Positions 1-8,175 of a stretch of 64,000 nucleotides of DNA are shown here, piece by piece. Position 1 is the first letter of the stretch. Every line of letters starts with the position of its first letter. Below the pieces are notes generated by a model. It had not been told where the DNA came from. It ran no database searches and saw only the letters and a program-made list of their open reading frames with translations. A program made the translations under genes and the position numbers. The DNA comes from RUG572 sp964386385 (GTDB lineage: Bacteria > Verrucomicrobiota > Kiritimatiellia > RFP12 > UBA1067). Location: assembly GCA_964386385.1 (NCBI GenBank), contig CAYLRN010000001.1, forward strand, positions 62,001-126,000, written 5' to 3'.

Positions 1-333
1 GCCGCGGCGGCGAAGACCCTCCTCGCCAAGGTGAAAGGGGCGTATGTGTCGTGTCCGCAGGACCTTACGGTCATCGCGGCTGTGTCGCAGTTCGTGATGA
101 AGCCCGCCTGTCCGAAGACCTGCGCGGAAGGGCGCAAGGTCTGGACTGCCGCGCTGCTCGAGGCGGCGCGTACGTCCGCAGACGACTACGTGAAGACGTT
201 CATGCTCGACCAGCTTCGCTGGTGCGGATGCCCGTCACAGGCCGCGGCGGTCCGCGCCATCGGCGACAAGTCCGCGAAGAGCGTGAAGGACTTCGCCTAC
301 TGGGTGGCGGCGGAGCTTGACGCGGCGAAGTAG
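1..333 (+). CDS. C-terminal part of an unknown, probably helical protein (5' truncated by window edge)
   Basis: The frame is open from base 1 and ends in TAG at 331-333, so the true start lies before the window; the in-frame GTG at 31 is not needed as a start. About 110 residues are visible. They are alanine-rich and probably helical, with several cysteines (CPQ, CPKTC, WCGCP). The pattern of short helices near the end (DYVKTF, QAAAVRAIGDKSAKSVKDFA) recalls the HEAT-like tails of secreted Verrucomicrobia/Planctomycete proteins, but I do not recognise a family. It converges on the release-factor-like gene that ends 7 bp downstream. Confidence 0.6.
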   Translation, partial: AAAAKTLLAKVKGAYVSCPQDLTVIAAVSQFVMKPACPKTCAEGRKVWTAALLEAARTSADDYVKTFMLDQLRWCGCPSQAAAVRAIGDKSAKSVKDFAYWVAAELDAAK

Positions 334-339
334 CCGGCG

Positions 340-738
340 TCAGTAGTCCACCGGCCTGCGCGAGGCCTTCTTCTCCGCGTGGGCGTGTTTGTCGTCGAGC
401 ATCCTCTGCTTCTGGCGACGCGAGCGGCGGCGTTTTTGCCGCCGCTTCTTTTCGCGCTCCTGCTGCCGGGCGGACTTGCGGCCGAGCTCCCGTTCGAGAA
501 TCTTCTCGGCCAGCTGCCGGCGCGCGAGCCAGCGGTTGATTTCCCGCGAGCGGTTCTCCCCGCAGCGGACCTGGAGACCCGACGGCGCGTGGAAGAGGCG
601 CACGACGTTCGACGTCTTGTTCGTCTTCTGTCCGCCCGGCCCGCCGCCGAGGATGAACGTCTCGTCCAGGTCCTCCTCGTAGACGGAGGCCTCGACCATC
701 AGGCTTTTGATTTTGGCAATTGTCTCAGGCGTGATCAT
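340..738 (-). CDS. RF-1 domain peptidyl-tRNA hydrolase-like protein (ArfB/ribosome-rescue type)
   Basis: This 132-residue protein has the class I release factor signature GGGPGGQKTNKT at about residues 31-42, including the GGQ tripeptide that reaches the peptidyl-transferase centre and hydrolyses peptidyl-tRNA. There is no codon-recognition domain. After the catalytic domain comes a very basic tail (about residues 88-115, rich in R, K, Q), as in ArfB/YaeJ and mitochondrial mtRF-R homologues, where a basic tail enters the empty mRNA channel. The likely role is rescue of stalled ribosomes. The gene is divergent from the DJ-1 gene with only 20 bp between the start codons. The exact subfamily (ArfB or another RF-like protein) cannot be decided from the motif alone. 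Confidence 0.85.
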   Translation of the reverse strand: MITPETIAKIKSLMVEASVYEEDLDETFILGGGPGGQKTNKTSNVVRLFHAPSGLQVRCGENRSREINRWLARRQLAEKILERELGRKSARQQEREKKRRQKRRRSRRQKQRMLDDKHAHAEKKASRRPVDY

Positions 739-749
739 TCTGATATACT
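719..749 (+). promoter_or_regulatory. Predicted promoter of the DJ-1 gene, very short leader
   Basis: A TGATATACT element places TATACT at 744-749, only 9 nt before the ATG at 759. TTGTCT at 719-724 could be a -35 but with a long 19-nt spacer. No Shine-Dalgarno sequence lies between the -10 and the ATG, so the transcript would be leaderless or nearly so. The promoter overlaps the start of the divergent release-factor-like gene. Confidence 0.45.
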
Positions 750-758
750 CTCCTTGTC

Positions 759-1310
759 ATGAAATTCGCACTAGTCCCTCTTGCCGACGGTTTCGAGGAC
801 ATCGAGGCCGTTTCCATCATCGACGTCCTCAGACGCGGCGGCGTCGAGGTCGTCACGGCGTCCCTTTCGCAGGACGTCTCCGTCATGTCCGCGCACGGCG
901 TCCGGATGGAAGCCGACGCCCGGCTGCGGGACGTCCTTGAAAAAGACTACGACGCAATTATACTACCGGGCGGCGGCGATGGCACGAAGAATCTGATGGA
1001 GTGCGCGGAACTCCACGAGCGCCTTCGCCGGCAGAAGGCCGAAGGGCGGCTCGTGTGCGCGATCTGCGCGGCGCCGACCGTCCTGGAGGCGGCGGGCGTC
1101 CTGGAGGACGAGGACGTCACATGCTATCCGTCGTGTATGTCGCAGATGTCCCGGCCGGTGCAGGACGTGCCCGTCGTCGCGGACGGCCTTGTTATCACTG
1201 GCCAGGGCCCTGGCGCGGCGGTTCTCTTCGCACTGGTCGTCCTGTCCCGTCTCGTCTCCGAGGGCGTTGCCCACGGCGTGGCGAACGGCATGATCGCGGA
1301 GCTGGCATGA
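759..1310 (+). CDS. DJ-1/PfpI family protein
   Basis: At 183 residues this is full length for the DJ-1/ThiJ/PfpI glutamine-amidotransferase-like fold. The conserved glutamate is in GFEDIE (about residue 13-16) and the nucleophile-elbow cysteine is Cys103 in AICAAP; the ILPGGGDG strand-turn precedes it. The family includes protein/nucleotide deglycases, glyoxalase III-type enzymes and chaperones, so the substrate cannot be fixed. The ATGA overlap at 1307-1310 couples it to the SurA-like gene, and aroC overlaps next, suggesting one transcript. The start at 759 is the only ATG that preserves the N-terminal KFALVPLADGFED strand. Confidence 0.93.
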   Translation: MKFALVPLADGFEDIEAVSIIDVLRRGGVEVVTASLSQDVSVMSAHGVRMEADARLRDVLEKDYDAIILPGGGDGTKNLMECAELHERLRRQKAEGRLVCAICAAPTVLEAAGVLEDEDVTCYPSCMSQMSRPVQDVPVVADGLVITGQGPGAAVLFALVVLSRLVSEGVAHGVANGMIAELA

Positions 1311-2086
1311 AGATCGCAAGGTCGATAGTCGGAGCGCTGGCCATTGTCGGGTTTGCCGCCCTGGTCGTCGTCGGCGTGCACCTCTGGAACAACCGCCCGT
1401 GGCGAGTCGCCGTTTCAGTGAACGGTCGCCCGCTCGTATGGAGCGAACTGGAGCTGCGCGCGAAGACGCTCGTGGACGACGCGCGCCGCGTTGGCGAGCT
1501 TCCGCAGACCGGCGAGGGCGGACGGCGCTACGACGACGTCGTGATGCAGGTCTATCGCCGCCGCGTGGCGAAAATGTGGATAGTCAAGGAGGTGATGCTT
1601 GGCGAGGCCCTGGCGCGCGGATGCGAGGTGACGGCGGAGGACGAGAAGGACGCGCTGAAGCAGATGGCCCGGCAGTTGAAGTCCAGGAAGATGACTCCGG
1701 AGCAGTTCTTCAGGGAAGGCCCGATGCCGGAGGAACTGAAGCGCCGCGACTTCCGGGAGAGCATGGTGATCTCCAAATTCAACAAGAAGGAGTTCGCCGA
1801 AAAGACGAAACTGACCACGGAGGAGATAGACGCGCGCCAGGCGGAGCTGCGCGAGAAGGCGCGCAAGGCGAGGGAGGCCGGCAGACGCGAGCGCGTCAAC
1901 GCGGGGCGGAAGGCGGCGATGGATTCGCTGATGTCCGAGCGCTTCAACGTGGCGTTCAGGAAGTTTTTCAGAGGCGCGTTCGAGAAGGCGGACGTGAAGT
2001 CGCCGGAGTTCCCAGAACTCGAGGAGCTCTCGGCGGTCTCGCCGTCGCGTCCGGAGGACGCCGATACGGAGGTTGGCGGAAAATGA
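1307..2086 (+). CDS. Membrane-anchored SurA N-terminal-domain-like protein
   Basis: The protein has 259 residues and starts at the ATG of the ATGA overlap with the DJ-1 gene. Residues about 5-27 form one hydrophobic segment, probably an uncleaved anchor or signal peptide. The following VSVNGRPLVWSELELRAK segment matches the opening of SurA/PpiC/PrsA chaperones, and the rest is long amphipathic helices rich in K, R and E. No parvulin domain follows, so it is probably a SurA-N-type periplasmic chaperone lacking peptidyl-prolyl isomerase activity. The C-terminus (FPELEELS onward) is acidic and low in complexity. It overlaps aroC by 4 bp. Family placement is moderately sure; the partner proteins are unknown. 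Confidence 0.7.
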   Translation: MKIARSIVGALAIVGFAALVVVGVHLWNNRPWRVAVSVNGRPLVWSELELRAKTLVDDARRVGELPQTGEGGRRYDDVVMQVYRRRVAKMWIVKEVMLGEALARGCEVTAEDEKDALKQMARQLKSRKMTPEQFFREGPMPEELKRRDFRESMVISKFNKKEFAEKTKLTTEEIDARQAELREKARKAREAGRRERVNAGRKAAMDSLMSERFNVAFRKFFRGAFEKADVKSPEFPELEELSAVSPSRPEDADTEVGGK

Positions 2087-3090
2087 TAAGGTACATGACG
2101 GCCGGCGAGTCGCACGGCCCGCAGCTGACTGTGATTCTCGAAGGCCTTCCCGCCGGCCTGGCGCTGGACGAGGACTTGATTCGCGCAGACCTGGCGCGGC
2201 GGCAGATCGCCCTCGGCGCCGGCGGGCGCATGGCGATAGAGACGGACCGTGCCGCGCTTCTTGGCGGCGTCCTCTGCGGCGTCACCACCGGCGCGCCCGT
2301 CGCGATGGTGATAGAAAACGCCAACCACGCCGCGTGGAAGGGCAGGGAGGTCAAGGCCTACACGACGCCAAGGCCCGGCCACGCCGATTTCGCCGCCGCG
2401 GTGAAATACGGCTATGACGACGTCCGCCCCGCGCTTGAACGCGCGTCCGCGCGCGAGACGGCCGGCCGCGTCGCCGTCGGCGCCTGCTGCCGCGCGCTTC
2501 TGAAGGAGTTCGGCGTCGCCGTCGAAGGCTCGTATTCCGTGGACGGCGACATCGAGGCCGCGCGCAGGGAGGGCGAGACGCTTGGCGGAGTAATCGAGGT
2601 CGTCGCGACGGGCCTTCCCGTCGGGCTTGGCAGCCACGTCTCCGCCGACAGGCGGCTTGACGCGCGCCTCGCCGCCGCCGCCATGTCCATCCCCGCGATC
2701 AAGGGCGTGGAGATCGGCGACGGCTTCGCCCTCGCCCGCATGAAGGGCACGGAGACGCGCGGACGCATGGGCGGGCTTGCGGGCGGAATCACCGACGGAA
2801 CGCCGCTTGTCGTCCGCGTGGCGATGAAGCCGATTCCGACGACGCTCAAGCCGCAGCCGACCGTCGACATGGCGACGGGCGAGCCGGCGCAGACCGTCTA
2901 CGAGAGGAGCGATGTGTGCCCCGTCCCGCGAGCGGTCGTCGTAGTCGAGGCGGCGGTCTGCCTCGTCCTCGCCGACGCCTTTTCCGAAAAGCTCGGCGGC
3001 GATTCGCTTTCCGAGATGCGCTCTCGCCTTGCCGCCCTCCCGAAGGGCCGGACGCTTTCCTCCGCGTCCAAGGTGTTCTGGAAGGATTGA
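2083..3090 (+). CDS. aroC: Chorismate synthase
   Basis: Chorismate synthase converts 5-enolpyruvylshikimate-3-phosphate to chorismate with reduced FMN, the last step of the shikimate pathway. The 335-residue protein carries the signatures TAGESHGP near the start, TPRPGHAD (about 91-98), RASARETAGRVA (about 115-126), a GGLAGGITDG loop and a late SDVCPVPRA. The family motif near residue 235 is usually GGISNG; here it is GGITDG. The start ATG at 2083 overlaps the upstream stop by 4 bp, giving the normal N-terminus MIRYMTAGESHG. The length is slightly below the usual 350-360 residues, but all blocks are present. Confidence 0.97.
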   Translation: MIRYMTAGESHGPQLTVILEGLPAGLALDEDLIRADLARRQIALGAGGRMAIETDRAALLGGVLCGVTTGAPVAMVIENANHAAWKGREVKAYTTPRPGHADFAAAVKYGYDDVRPALERASARETAGRVAVGACCRALLKEFGVAVEGSYSVDGDIEAARREGETLGGVIEVVATGLPVGLGSHVSADRRLDARLAAAAMSIPAIKGVEIGDGFALARMKGTETRGRMGGLAGGITDGTPLVVRVAMKPIPTTLKPQPTVDMATGEPAQTVYERSDVCPVPRAVVVVEAAVCLVLADAFSEKLGGDSLSEMRSRLAALPKGRTLSSASKVFWKD

Positions 3091-3184
3091 GCCCCGCCTC
3101 CGTTTCCCGACCCCCGGATCATGACGCGGGAAGCCTCGCCGCATTCCACAACTTGCGCGTCCCCTCTTTTCCAACGGGGCGGGC

Positions 3185-3196
3185 TGTGGTATAATG
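3185..3196 (+). promoter_or_regulatory. Extended -10 promoter TGTGGTATAATG at a start codon
   Basis: TATAAT at 3190-3195 ends 6 nt before the ATG at 3202, so transcription would begin at or next to the start codon, giving a leaderless mRNA. TTTTCC at 3167-3172 sits 17 bp upstream as a poor -35. The identical 12-mer occurs at two other promoter positions in this window (49769-49780 on + and 40724-40735 on -). Confidence 0.6.
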
Positions 3197-3201
3197 TCCG
3201 C

Positions 3202-5157
3202 ATGAAGATTCTTGGAGATCCCCTTTTCGCGAAAAACGCCGATGGCTCGCTTAAGAGCCGCATCGGAACGCTGTTCTTCAGAACCCCCGGCCTTGTGACG
3301 CAGCGCGGCGTCCATGCCATGCAGCGCATCGCCTGGACGAAGGAGCTCAGCCGCCTCCGCGTCGAGGCCGGCCGGCCGGAGCTCTCGGACGAGGAGCGTC
3401 AGGCGGAATGGTCCGATTCCGCAGACCTCCTCTTCTCCGGCGACACGATTCTGATACGCCCCGACCCGAACCACGTGGAGCTGGCGTTCAAGGCGGACGA
3501 GGTTCTGCAGACGCTCGTGTCGAAGCGGCAGATCCGCTTCCTCAACACCCACGCCGCCGCCGTGCGCGACGCCCTGCGCGCCCGGGGAGAGAACTGGCGC
3601 ATGGCGCGCCCGGCGCAGACCCCCGAGGAAATCGACCGTTCGATAGCCTCCGCCCACGTCGCCATATCGCACGAGCAGATCTACTACTACAACGCCAGGA
3701 CGGGCACTCGCTTCCTCACCGCGGGTGGCTTCGCATCCATCGCCGCGCTCGACGCGAAGGCGTTCCGCGCGCAGATGAAGGAAATCGTCCGGGGCCTCGT
3801 CTCGCGCAACCGTCTCGGACAGCCCGAGATAGCGCTTTTCCCGACGGCGCTCGACCCGGCCGTCGCCGCCTCGTTCAGGGAACTGTCCGTCGACATCCTC
3901 GACGACGCCCAGCTCCGCTCCGCGTTCTCCGACATCGGCATGAAGTGGCGCCTCGCTCTTCCCGACGCCCTTCGCGAAGAGCGTGTCGACAACCTGACAT
4001 GGCGCAACGAGATGAGCGCCACGCTTGCGAGGGAGCCGAACGAGACGAACATCGGCGACCAGGACCTGATCCAGGGCATAAGCCCGGAGTTCTACCGCCA
4101 GGTCGAATGGCTGCCCGGCGCCCGCATGGAGGACGGACAGCTCATCTTCGACCCGCTCTACGACGAGGCGCAGCGCACGCAGGACCCCGAGCTGCTCCAC
4201 CTTTGCGACGCCCGCGTCAGGGCGATCGTCTTCAATTCGCTGCGCATCCTCGGCTCGATAGAGTACATCAACGTCGGACGCATCGCGCACTCGCTGGCGC
4301 GCCACCCCAACCCCGGCGAACGCCGCGGAAGCGTGTATCTCGTGCAGTGCAAGCTGGAGGACGAGGACCGCATACGCATCTTCATGCTCCGGTTCCAGAA
4401 ATGGGACGTCGCAGAGCACCTCGACGAGGGCAAGACGCTTCTGCAGGCCATCGTCGAGGCGAACGAATATTCCGACTACATCATGGACCGCCGCCTCGCC
4501 TGCCGCCAGCTGGGCATGAACCTGCCGCCGAACGTCGGCGTGAGCCAGCTGACGGAGAAATACCAGGGACGCAACCAGTACAACGGCACGACCGTCAGGT
4601 CGTACTACTACGCCCGCTCCTACGTCCAGGGCACGGCGTCGGACAAGATTCCCGTCGAGCGCTTCCGCAATCCCGCATTCGCCATCGCCTTCGCCGCGCT
4701 CATGGGCGAGGCCGCCGCGCTCGACCTCATCGTCGGCCGCGCCGCCACGGAGACGGGCGAGTGCGTCTTCGACCAGGTCTACGAGGTGATACAGTACAGC
4801 CCCGACGGCCTTCCGCGCCAGATCAGGATAACAGACCACGCCGGCTCCTTCGTGAAGTACCAGGAGTCCTTCGAGGAACTCGTCACGGCGTATGCGCATC
4901 CCATCGTGCGCAGAAAGCAGTACGTCGCGAACTACGCCACGTTCGCGAAGGTCTACGTACAGTGCTTCGAGCGGAAGCTGGCGGAAGTGCAGCAGAAGTA
5001 CCGCGCGCGCCGCCGGGCCTTCGACGAGCTTTTCTACCACCGTCCGTACGACCAGGCGGGTTCCGGCGCGTTCCGCTGGAACTGCGCGCTGAAGCGGCTC
5101 GACGCCTGCGATCCCAAGGCCGTCGCCGCGAAGCTCGCAGAGGCGATCGGGGAATAG
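3202..5157 (+). CDS. Large unknown cytoplasmic protein
   Basis: The 651-residue product has no signal peptide or membrane segment and matches no family I recognise. Starting at ATG 3202 gives MKILGDPLFAKNADGSL; the frame extends further upstream but the -10 element just before 3202 favours this start. Notable stretches are an Asn-Glu-Thr-Asn-rich motif near residue 275, a basic-aromatic segment (YYYARSYVQ) near 470, and QIRITDHAGSFVKYQ near 540. The C-terminal 100 residues are helical with many basic residues. It is followed after 16 bp by the HzsA-like gene and may head that operon. Function is unknown. Confidence 0.85.
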   Translation: MKILGDPLFAKNADGSLKSRIGTLFFRTPGLVTQRGVHAMQRIAWTKELSRLRVEAGRPELSDEERQAEWSDSADLLFSGDTILIRPDPNHVELAFKADEVLQTLVSKRQIRFLNTHAAAVRDALRARGENWRMARPAQTPEEIDRSIASAHVAISHEQIYYYNARTGTRFLTAGGFASIAALDAKAFRAQMKEIVRGLVSRNRLGQPEIALFPTALDPAVAASFRELSVDILDDAQLRSAFSDIGMKWRLALPDALREERVDNLTWRNEMSATLAREPNETNIGDQDLIQGISPEFYRQVEWLPGARMEDGQLIFDPLYDEAQRTQDPELLHLCDARVRAIVFNSLRILGSIEYINVGRIAHSLARHPNPGERRGSVYLVQCKLEDEDRIRIFMLRFQKWDVAEHLDEGKTLLQAIVEANEYSDYIMDRRLACRQLGMNLPPNVGVSQLTEKYQGRNQYNGTTVRSYYYARSYVQGTASDKIPVERFRNPAFAIAFAALMGEAAALDLIVGRAATETGECVFDQVYEVIQYSPDGLPRQIRITDHAGSFVKYQESFEELVTAYAHPIVRRKQYVANYATFAKVYVQCFERKLAEVQQKYRARRRAFDELFYHRPYDQAGSGAFRWNCALKRLDACDPKAVAAKLAEAIGE

Positions 5158-5173
5158 CATTCAGGAGGTGCAC

Positions 5174-8140
5174 ATGGGGAAGCCGGTTCTTGTCTCCTGC
5201 CTTTGCGCGGCCCTTGCGGCCGGCGCGGGGCAGATGGCGTTTGACTTCGAGAGCGGGAAACTGGACGGCTGGCGCGTCGTCGCGGGCGGCTCGGGCGGGG
5301 AGATCTGCTCGTGGGCGTTCGAGAACAACCGCAAGACGCGCCCGTACACGAAGCAGGGGAAGCACTTCCTCAGCACGCTGACGAACGCGCAGGGGCGGCC
5401 GAGCGACGCGCTCCGGATGACAATCGAGTCGCCGTCGGTCCGCTTCGAGGACGGGCTCATCTCCATGCGCGTCGGCGGCGGAAGCGGCGTCGGCGTGTAC
5501 GTCGCGGTCTGCGCCAACGACGGCACGGAACTTGCGCGGTTCCGCGGCAGGAACGACGAGACGATGTTCCCCGTCGAGGTCGACCTGCCGTCCCTCGCGG
5601 GACGCGACGGATTCTTCCGCGTCGTCGACACGGCCGCCGGCTCCTGGGGACACGTCACGGTCGACGACATCCGCTTCAACGGACGTCTCTCGCCCCAGGG
5701 CGACAAGGAGCGCCGAGACGCCGCCGTAAGGCGCGTCGTCCTGTCCGGACGCGCCGCGCTTGAGCAGGCCATTGACGAGCTGGCGCAGAAGTCGGCAGCC
5801 TATCCCGCCGACGACCTGAAGACGCGTCTTGCGGCCGCCGTGAAGTCGGGCGACGTCAAGTCGTTCGAGAAGGTGCGCCTTGACGCGCTCGTGCGCCACA
5901 ACCCGCTCCTCGACGCGGAAATCTGCTACGTCACCCACGCGCAGTACGCGAAGGACCACCACAACACCGCCACGCTCTTCCAGCCGGGCGAGATCAATGC
6001 GCGCAGCTACCGGACGCAGGGCGCGATGAAGGCGCTCGACGCGCGCACCGGTCGCGTCCGCGTCATCGTCCCGGAGGAGAAGGGGAGGACAGTGCGCGAT
6101 CCTGAGGTAGACGCCGACGGAAGTAAGATCGTCTTTTCCATGCGCGCGGGGCGCGAGGACTCCTACCACGTCTTCACCGTGAACGCGGACGGCACGGACC
6201 TGCGCCAGCTCACGCGTTCGACGGCGGTCTCCGACGTCGACCCAGTCTGGCTGCCGGACGGCGACATCGTCTTCACCTCCACGCGCGAGCCGAAGTACTG
6301 CATGTGCAACCGCCACATCATGGGCAACCTCTATCGCATGAAGCCCAACGGCGCGAACATATACCAGATCGGACGTTCCACGCTCTTCGAGGGGCATTCC
6401 ACGGTTCTGCCCGACGGTCGCGTGCTCTACGACCGCTGGGAGTATGTCGACCGCAACTTCGGCGACGCGCAGGGACTCTGGACATGTTTCCCCGACGGCA
6501 CCGGCCACGCCATCTACTGGGGCAACAACACGACGAGCCCCGGCGGCGTGATCAACGCGCGCGCCATGCCCGACGGCAAGGTCATCGCCGCCCTGGGGTC
6601 CTGCCACGAACGTCCGTGGGGCTGCCTCGGAATCATCGACCGCACAAAGGGCGTCGACGGCCGCGAGCCCGTCCTGCGCACGTGGCCGGCCGAGTTCCGC
6701 GCGCGCATCCATACGGACGGGCAGGACTTCGACTCCACCGGCGCCATGTGGCAGAAGTGGCCCTATCCCCACAAGTACGCGGATCCCTTCCCGATCGACT
6801 CCTCGCACTTTCTCGCCGTCCGCGCCGCAGAGGGGACGGGCGAAGAGACCGTGCTGATATACTTCGACCTCTTCGGAAACGAAATCGAGATCCACCGCGA
6901 TGCGCCGGGCATCCATTCGCCGGTTCTCCTCAGGGGATATGCGCGCCAGCACGTCCAGCCGACGCGACGGACGTTCGACGACCCCAAGGCCCCCGGCTAT
7001 TTCTATCTGCAGAACGTCTACGAGGGAACGCACATGAAGGGAGTCGAGAAGGGGGCGGTCAAGTCCCTGCGCATCGTCGAATCCCCCGAAAAGCGTTCGT
7101 GGTCGCCCGCGCGCGGCTGGTTCGGACACGGTGAGGAGGCCGCGGCCATGAACTGGCATTCCTTCGAGAACAAGCGCATTCTCGGCACGGTGCCCGTGGA
7201 AGAGGACGGCAGCGCCTACTTCGAGGTGCCGGCGAACACGTTCGTATACTTCCAGGCGCTCGACGGCGAGGGCAAGATGGTGCAGTCCATGCGCTCCGGC
7301 GCCTATGTCCAGCCGGGCGAAACCTACGGCTGCGTCGGCTGCCACGAAGACCGTCTCAACTCAGCCTCCCCGCGCGAACTCCGTCCAAAGGCCATGACGC
7401 GCCGCCCCGACAAGATGAACGGCTGGCGCGGGCCTGCGAGGATGTTCTCCTACCAGAAGGACGTCCAGCCGATCTTCACCGCAAAGTGCCTCTCATGCCA
7501 CGACTATGGCAAGAAAGCCGCCGCGAAGCTCAACCTCGCCGGCGACCGCGACACGTTCTTCTGCACGTCGTACGTCGACCTCTGGAGCCAGGGCTTCCTC
7601 ACGCTCGCCGGCGGCGGACGCGCCGAGATCTATCCGGCATATTCCTGGGGTTCCCATGCGTCCAAGTTGACGAAGAAGCTCTACGGACACGGCGGCGTGA
7701 CGCTGACGGAAGAGGAGCGCGACACGATCGTCACTTGGATGGACTTGAACGGCGTCTACTACCCGTTCTACGAATGCGCCTATCCGGCCAACTACGGCGG
7801 ACGCAGCCCGCTGACGAAGGATGAACACGCCCGCCTTGAAAAGCTGACCGGCGTGACGATCGAATGCTCGCACGGCAAGCGCCAGCGCGCGCAGATCGCC
7901 TACGAACGCCCCGAATGCTCGCGCATTCTCGATGGCGTGAAGGGCAAGTCCGAATACGCAGAGGCGCTGGCCATCATCAAGACGGGCGCGGCGCGGATGA
8001 AGGCGACTCCGCGCGCCGACATGGACGGCTTCGTCCCATGCACGGCCGACCGGAAGCGCGAAGTCCGCTACCAGAGCCGCGCCGAGCGCGAAAGCGAAAT
8101 CTACAAGGCGATTCGCGAAGGGCGGGAACTGTTTGACTGA
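5174..8140 (+). CDS. Secreted HzsA-like beta-propeller protein with two c-type haem motifs
   Basis: The 988-residue protein begins with a signal peptide (MGKPVLVSCLCAALAAGAG), then a carbohydrate-binding-like beta-sandwich (to about 180), a WD40/TolB-type propeller (PEVDADGSKIVFSMRAG, DVDPVWLPDGDIVFTS), and a C-terminal region with CVGCH at 720-724 and CLSCH at 772-776. This layout is that of the hydrazine synthase alpha-subunit-related proteins common in Planctomycetes and Verrucomicrobia, which mostly do not make hydrazine. CxxCH motifs indicate covalent haem c, so it may be an extracytoplasmic electron-transfer or lyase-like protein. The ATG at 5174 is preceded by AGGAGG at 5163-5168; the GTG at 5168 lies inside that ribosome site and is rejected. 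A glycosidase-like gene follows after 35 bp. Confidence 0.85.
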   Translation: MGKPVLVSCLCAALAAGAGQMAFDFESGKLDGWRVVAGGSGGEICSWAFENNRKTRPYTKQGKHFLSTLTNAQGRPSDALRMTIESPSVRFEDGLISMRVGGGSGVGVYVAVCANDGTELARFRGRNDETMFPVEVDLPSLAGRDGFFRVVDTAAGSWGHVTVDDIRFNGRLSPQGDKERRDAAVRRVVLSGRAALEQAIDELAQKSAAYPADDLKTRLAAAVKSGDVKSFEKVRLDALVRHNPLLDAEICYVTHAQYAKDHHNTATLFQPGEINARSYRTQGAMKALDARTGRVRVIVPEEKGRTVRDPEVDADGSKIVFSMRAGREDSYHVFTVNADGTDLRQLTRSTAVSDVDPVWLPDGDIVFTSTREPKYCMCNRHIMGNLYRMKPNGANIYQIGRSTLFEGHSTVLPDGRVLYDRWEYVDRNFGDAQGLWTCFPDGTGHAIYWGNNTTSPGGVINARAMPDGKVIAALGSCHERPWGCLGIIDRTKGVDGREPVLRTWPAEFRARIHTDGQDFDSTGAMWQKWPYPHKYADPFPIDSSHFLAVRAAEGTGEETVLIYFDLFGNEIEIHRDAPGIHSPVLLRGYARQHVQPTRRTFDDPKAPGYFYLQNVYEGTHMKGVEKGAVKSLRIVESPEKRSWSPARGWFGHGEEAAAMNWHSFENKRILGTVPVEEDGSAYFEVPANTFVYFQALDGEGKMVQSMRSGAYVQPGETYGCVGCHEDRLNSASPRELRPKAMTRRPDKMNGWRGPARMFSYQKDVQPIFTAKCLSCHDYGKKAAAKLNLAGDRDTFFCTSYVDLWSQGFLTLAGGGRAEIYPAYSWGSHASKLTKKLYGHGGVTLTEEERDTIVTWMDLNGVYYPFYECAYPANYGGRSPLTKDEHARLEKLTGVTIECSHGKRQRAQIAYERPECSRILDGVKGKSEYAEALAIIKTGAARMKATPRADMDGFVPCTADRKREVRYQSRAERESEIYKAIREGRELFD

Positions 8141-8175
8141 TCGCTCGACTGACGGGACAAGGAGAGGAGACTGAC

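Noticed and set aside
1552..5160. 1202-codon open frame on the - strand opposite aroC and the unknown gene
   Set aside because: It is a shadow frame caused by high GC; the + strand frames contain clear protein motifs (chorismate synthase) and ribosome or promoter signals.
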